Shown: piece after piece, positions 7,831-11,583 of the stretch
Layout of the letters: each line of letters starts with the position of its first letter
Numbering within the stretch: the first letter of the stretch is position 1
From: Tulasnella sp. 424
Lineage: Eukaryota > Basidiomycota > Agaricomycetes > Cantharellales > Tulasnellaceae
DNA length: 11,583 nucleotides
Direction: 5' to 3'
Assembly (NCBI GenBank): GCA_019633425.1
Contig: WSUB01000423.1
Location: 1-11,583, forward strand
Made by a program: the position numbers and the translations under genes
Notes under the pieces: model-generated
What the model was told of the DNA's origin: nothing
Databases searched by the model: none
Seen by the model: the letters and a program-made list of their open reading frames with translations, nothing else

Positions 7831-10800
7831 ATGCCAGACTCTGGACCCCCAAATCATCGTCACCGACGTTCACCGGCCAAACTTCAAACAAAGCATGTTC
7901 TGTGCCCACACTGCGACAAGTACGTGCACCCTTCCACCGCCTCAAAGCACGTAAACCGGCGAAGGAGTACACAGGACCCATCTTCATCTACTTCCCACTC
8001 TACAACCCATGCATCACTCTACTGCCTTCCTTTCCCTCGACCTCAGTCCGCCACTCACGAGCCAAACGAACCCGAACTCCCCACAGGCGATGCCAATCTG
8101 GGGCATGGAGAGAGGGAGGAGGAGGACTGGGTGGACGCCACTGGGGATGCAGACCCAAATGGCTCATCCGAAAGTGAGCAGTCCGACGAGGACGACGGTG
8201 GAGGTTCTCGAATGGAGAACATACCATTCTCCATCCCTCAGTGACCGGACTGGGAATCGGTTGACCCGGAAGTTTTACTCGAGGAGCTAGGAGCTCTACG
8301 AGCTGCCCAAATCCGTCAGTTGGTTTTTGGCTCTCAATAGCATGCTGCTAATCTCTTCTATAGGTCGAGATGCTATCACAACTGACTCGCCGGAGTTCAC
8401 GTGCATTAAGGCCTTCAAGCTTCAGATGGAAATCAACCTCGGCTATAATTCCTTTCACAAACTGCGCCGCACATTTCCCGAGCTCTCGCTCCCCTCGCTT
8501 AAGGCCCTTCGTCGAGAGATGAAGACTTTAAGCGGCCTCTCCTTCGTCAAATACGATATGTGTATTAACTCGTGCATGCTCTATGCCGGCAAATATTCGG
8601 GACTCTCGCGCTGCACACATTGTCGCCACCCTCGCCTCCGCCCAAACAAGAAGCCATACAAGCAGTTTCACCATCTTGCGGTCATCCCACAAATCCAGGC
8701 CCTCTACTCCAATACCACCTCCGCGAGCAGTATGCGCTACCGAAGCGAACACCACGATGACAATACATTTCGGGAAGATGGACGGATCTCGGACGTTTAC
8801 GACTCGAAGCTCTACCGCACCCTTCGGCAGTCCAACGTCGTCATCGACGGCCAAAACCTCGGTCACAAATTCTTCTCCGATCCCCGGGACGTATTCATTG
8901 CCTGTATGACGGATGGGTTCCAGGTCTTCAAGCGTACAAAACACACCGCATGGCCAATCATCATCATCAACATGAATCTGGATCCTGCCATTCGGTATCA
9001 GTGGGAGAACGTCATATGTGTTGGTGTGATTCCCGGGCCGAGAAAACCAAAAAATTTCAATAGTTTCCTCTGGCTCTACACGAAAGAGATGGAAGAGGCG
9101 GCACGTGGGATCTTAACGTACGATGCAAAGGCCGACGCAATGTTCACTCTTCACATCTACGGCCCATTAGGATCCGGCGACATGCCAGCTGTTGCCTCAG
9201 CCTTTTGCTGCACGAAAAACCACAACGCCAAGCGCCCATGCCGCTTTTGCCCCATCGAGGCGATCCCTATCCTTCGGTCAAGAAATCCCTGCCACTATCT
9301 TCCCATGAAGCGACCCGCCGGTTATCCCCCCAATCCCATTACTGCCGACAATCTCACCACAGTCTCTCACGAAGAATTTCTTTATCGGGCAGCGCTCGTC
9401 GACTCGGCTCCAACCGTCAACGATTGTAAGGAGCTGGCTCAACAATATGGAATCAACACCACTCCGATCATGTCCTGCGTCCCCGGTGTTAGTTTCCCAT
9501 GGTCGTTCCCATTCGACTTTATGCACCTCCTCGAAAACCTGCTGAAGAACTATGTTAAGTTCATTTCTGGGAACTTCAAGGGGATCAAGGGACCACGACA
9601 GAAGTTCACGTTCTCCAACAAGGTCTGGAAAGAAATCGGTGCAGCAACTGTTCATGCAAATGCCACCATACCCTCCTCGTTCGGCCGACGCATTCCCAAC
9701 ATCGCTGAGGACCGCACTTACTTCACAGCCGAGGCATACTTGGTCTGGTTTACACTCTATGCCCCAATCATCCTCAGAAAGCGCTTCTCCCGACCGAAGT
9801 ATTACAAACACTTCATGCTCCTCGTGAGCATCATTCACCGTTGCCTCGCTATCGTAACCGACCGCGAGGAGCGCGAGACACTCCGGAAGGACATTCTGAG
9901 ATGGTATGAAGAGTACGAAAAGTAAGTCCACCTTGATCTATTGTCTCGGCGACACAATTCTCAGTTTTTGTTCTCAGTGTAGAATCTTCTATCAATACAA
10001 ATCATCTCGACTACCCGCTTGTCTGATCACTGTGCATGCTTGGCTGCACCTTGTTGACATCATGGAGCAGTCAGGCCCTCTTTGGGGATATTGGTGCTGG
10101 GTCATGGAACGGTATTGCAGCCGCCTCCTCCGTGCAGTTTCATCGCGAAAGTATCCGTACACGTCACTCAATCATCGGATCCTCGATACCCAAAGTCTCC
10201 TCGCAATCCGTAATTCATTCAACCTGCAAGAAGCGCTTCCACGCTATACCCTCGCGCACGATTCGCGCGTAGAAGACGCTTGGGATGGTCAAAAGGACTC
10301 GCAGTACTCAGACCTCAAGCTTATCGGCCCGTCACGTGTTCTTGAGCTTAGTCAAGATGGACTGGATTCGCTTCAGACCCGCATTGCACTACACCTTATG
10401 ACCCGAAACCACGTCACCAATCGGTCGTTGATGCTCTCCAGTATGCCGAAGAAGATCCTACAGTTCACCAAGATTCAAATCAAGGACGGAGATGTCGTGA
10501 CATCGCTCCTCGGCGATAATCGACATGAGGAGAATCAACGGATTGCGAGCTTCTGTCAATATGAGCTCTTGGTAGATTCTCTAGCACACGACCGAAGCGT
10601 TGCACCAGTTCTAGATGGCAAGACCTTTTTTGGCGAACTTGAACGTGTTTTTCTCCTATACTTGCCACGGAATCGGAAGATCAACCAGCCCGAGGATGAA
10701 GTAATCGTTCTCCTAGACATCCACTCATGCAACGCATCCACCGATACCTACGGCTTCTTTCAGTATGACAAGCACGGCCCGCGAGAGGTTGTCGATGCCT

Positions 10801-10919
10801 CTACACTCCGCGCCGTGGTTGGAAGGATCAAGGAAGGACCTACTTGGACTTTTGTTCGCCGCCCTGGGGTCTTTGAACACGCTACATATACATTTGAGGA
10901 CGAGGATGATGACTTCTAA
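7831..10919 (+). CDS. Tnp2-family (CACTA/EnSpm) transposase
   Basis: This should cut and move the element by recognising its ends. Exons 7831-8314, 8364-9921 and 9965-10919 (introns of 49 and 43 nt) stay in frame and encode about 998 aa, stop TAA. The N-terminus has CPHC...H (residues 25-40), a small possible zinc finger, followed by an acidic linker. The central part carries the family's Cys cluster (SRCTHCRHPR), DVYDSKLY, TDGFQVF, then WPII-N-NL, VIPGPRKPKNFNSFL, GDMPA and PCRFC; the end has the block HLVDIMEQSGPLWGYW-ERYC. D345 (TDGF), D434 (GDMPA) and D546 (DFMHL) are candidate catalytic acids, by position only. Codon 138 (8242-8244) is TGA, with coding-like sequence on both sides. Either it is a nonsense mutation, or a 117-nt frame-keeping intron 8174-8290 (GTGAGC...CTAG) removes it. 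The second intron could alternatively use the acceptor at 9977, but that would break frame. The family call is very secure; exon 1 is uncertain. Confidence 0.88.
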
Positions 10920-11131
10920 TTACTAATCTATGTCTATGTATTTTATTTTATTTTAATTATTTTGGCGATATAATTTTCCTCGGGTTTCTAAATATTTGGT
11001 GGTCGGGGCGGGTGAAACCCTCGGGGTTTCGATTTTCGTCAGCTCGCTGTCTCCGCGCAAAGGCGACCTCAGGGGGGTTTCCTAGAGAAATGTGGCCGTA
11101 AGGGTGAGACCCGGAATCTAGGGCCAGGGCT
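10920..11131. other. Right subterminal region and 3' flank of the transposase
   Basis: An A/T-rich tract (10930-10975), probably the transposase 3' untranslated and polyadenylation region, is followed by G/C-richer subterminal DNA. GGTTTC-type motifs lie at 10982-10987, 11025-11030 and 11076-11082, and an inverted GAAACC at 11014-11019; 11014-11030 forms a near-perfect palindrome. The same motif occurs at the left end (763-769, 799-805). Clustered short subterminal repeats are the usual transposase-binding sites in CACTA elements; that role here is inferred. Confidence 0.6.
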
Positions 11132-11144
11132 GGGGTACACAGTG
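11132..11144 (-). repeat. Right terminal inverted repeat of the CACTA-like element
   Basis: On the minus strand it reads CACTGTGTACCCC, identical to 743-755. It lies about 210 bp beyond the transposase stop codon. Confidence 0.93.
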
Positions 11145-11147
11145 TTC
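11145..11147. repeat. Target site duplication, right copy (TTC)
   Basis: TTC directly follows the CAGTG end and matches 740-742. Three bases is the usual duplication length for CACTA elements. Confidence 0.9.
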
Positions 11148-11583
11148 TCAGCGTCGGGAAGTTCCTTCAAGAAGCACGAATGCTGGAAATGGCCACAGTC
11201 GAGGACGAATGACGTCACGGTCAGCAAAGAACGCTTAAACAAAACACCAATCCCGCGCGCTCTCACCTCCTTGACACCGGGAATGCCAAACGTCTGCGTC
11301 TCAGCGCCGGCAGCGTAGACCAAGATATCGTACGGGATAGTCATGTTGTTGACGTCTCCCTTGATATCGGACAAGTCGGCGATGGTGACCTGCTTGGTGT
11401 GAGGGTCGACTTTGAGCGCTTCGGCTTCGTAGATGGATACTCGACGAGCTTTGTGTCGGGCGACGTAGCGGGTGGATTGGATGATCGAGCGGGCTTCGAG
11501 CGTTCTGACTGCGACTGAGGGAAGCAAGGGAGTGAAGAGGAAGTAGTTCCGCGGGCTGACGAGGACCTAACATGCGCACAACG
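11145..11583 (-). pseudogene. Type II NADH:ubiquinone oxidoreductase (NDE/NDI family), upstream part, broken
   Basis: This is the N-terminal section of the same disrupted gene. Exons are 11566-11267 and 11182-11145, separated by an 84-nt intron (11266-11183, GTGAGA...CAG); an intron acceptor (TTAG) at 11567-11568 shows that earlier exons lie beyond the window. The first exon encodes the segment following the first FAD-binding fold: SPRNYFLFTPLLPSVAV, then EARSII, YEAEA, and PYDILVYAAGAETQTFGIPGV. The second exon starts HSCFLKELPDAE and is interrupted at the transposon end. Joining 11145-11182 with 654-742 over one TTC copy gives LPDAEKLRERVMDCIES, exactly what the family shows there, so this is one gene split by insertion rather than two genes. 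A glycine that is usual after SVAV is replaced by arginine (codon 11506-11504), consistent with relaxed constraint. Confidence 0.9.

Larger units (their letters stand above)
743..11144. mobile_element. CACTA-like (EnSpm/Tnp2) DNA transposon, about 10.4 kb
   Basis: The element is bounded by a perfect 13-bp terminal inverted repeat CACTGTGTACCCC (743-755 on plus, 11132-11144 on minus) and by a 3-bp target duplication TTC at 740-742 and 11145-11147. Terminal CACTG, a 3-bp duplication and an internal Tnp2-type transposase are the established hallmarks of the CACTA superfamily. The empty site can be reconstructed because the insertion lies inside a conserved exon of a type II NADH dehydrogenase gene. 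The interior holds a transposase gene (7831-10919), a divergent pair of unrecognised spliced genes (4805-1051 minus and 5425-7424 plus), subterminal GGTTTC repeats and several tandem repeats. It is large for a one-transposase element because of the two extra genes. Whether it is still mobile depends on a possible TGA in the transposase. Confidence 0.93.

Noticed and set aside
8528..8944. Open frame of 138 codons on the minus strand
   Set aside because: It is a shadow of the transposase Cys-cluster and DVYDSKLY region on the opposite strand.
9278..9931. Long open frame (217 codons) on the minus strand
   Set aside because: It lies wholly antisense to the conserved central part of the transposase and has no recognisable motif of its own.
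743..11144. Starship-type or other tyrosine-recombinase cargo element, or a retroelement
   Set aside because: No tyrosine recombinase, reverse transcriptase, integrase or long terminal repeat is seen; CACTG ends, a 3-bp duplication and the Tnp2 transposase explain the element.
1..11583. Repeat-induced point mutation as the cause of the lesions
   Set aside because: The C-to-T type changes inferred lie in mixed contexts (one CpA, others CpG or CpC), too few and too varied to claim that process.
1..11583. CRISPR array, tRNA or rRNA genes
   Set aside because: The repeats present are coding or exon-intron tandem arrays, and no cloverleaf or ribosomal RNA-like sequence was noticed by eye.

Overview
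The window looks like nuclear DNA of a basidiomycete fungus, probably an agaricomycete. Genes are cut by many short GT-AG introns (about 43-127 nt), promoters are pyrimidine-rich, and the transposase is of the Tnp2 type that is abundant in mushroom-forming fungi and Rhizoctonia-like species. The species cannot be fixed from the sequence alone.

Layout. One mobile element fills almost the whole window. It is a CACTA-like (EnSpm/Tnp2) DNA transposon of 10,402 bp, positions 743-11144. Both ends carry a perfect 13-bp terminal inverted repeat beginning CACTG, and it is flanked by a 3-bp direct repeat TTC (740-742 and 11145-11147). It sits inside an exon of a minus-strand host gene for a type II (alternative) NADH:ubiquinone dehydrogenase. 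The upstream part of that gene lies at 11145-11583 and the downstream part at 1-742. Rejoining the flanks over one TTC copy restores the expected exon, which also carries a nonsense codon. A frameshift is seen further downstream, so the host gene is a decaying pseudogene.

Inside the element there are three spliced genes. (1) Minus strand, 4805-1051: a long gene with a Pro/Ser-rich, internally repeated N-terminal part, a basic Ala/Lys/Pro-rich middle, a short coiled coil, a conserved-looking block and a very acidic C-terminus. (2) Plus strand, 5425-7424: a ten-exon gene encoding 442 aa, with all nine introns in phase 1 and three to four exons that are tandem copies of an exon+intron cassette; a Cys/His cluster follows. 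(3) Plus strand, 7831-10919: the Tnp2-like transposase, three exons and about 998 aa, with a possible in-frame TGA in exon 1. Genes 1 and 2 are divergent and share a roughly 620-bp intergenic region with four copies of CCTTGGG/CCCAAGG. Gene 1 ends near the left terminus and the transposase near the right terminus, where GGTTTC/GAAACC motifs cluster.

The transposase presumably recognises the terminal and subterminal repeats. The other two genes have no function I can name; they are either accessory transposition proteins or cargo. The exon models rest on splice-site reading by eye: every junction keeps frame, but none is confirmed by transcripts.
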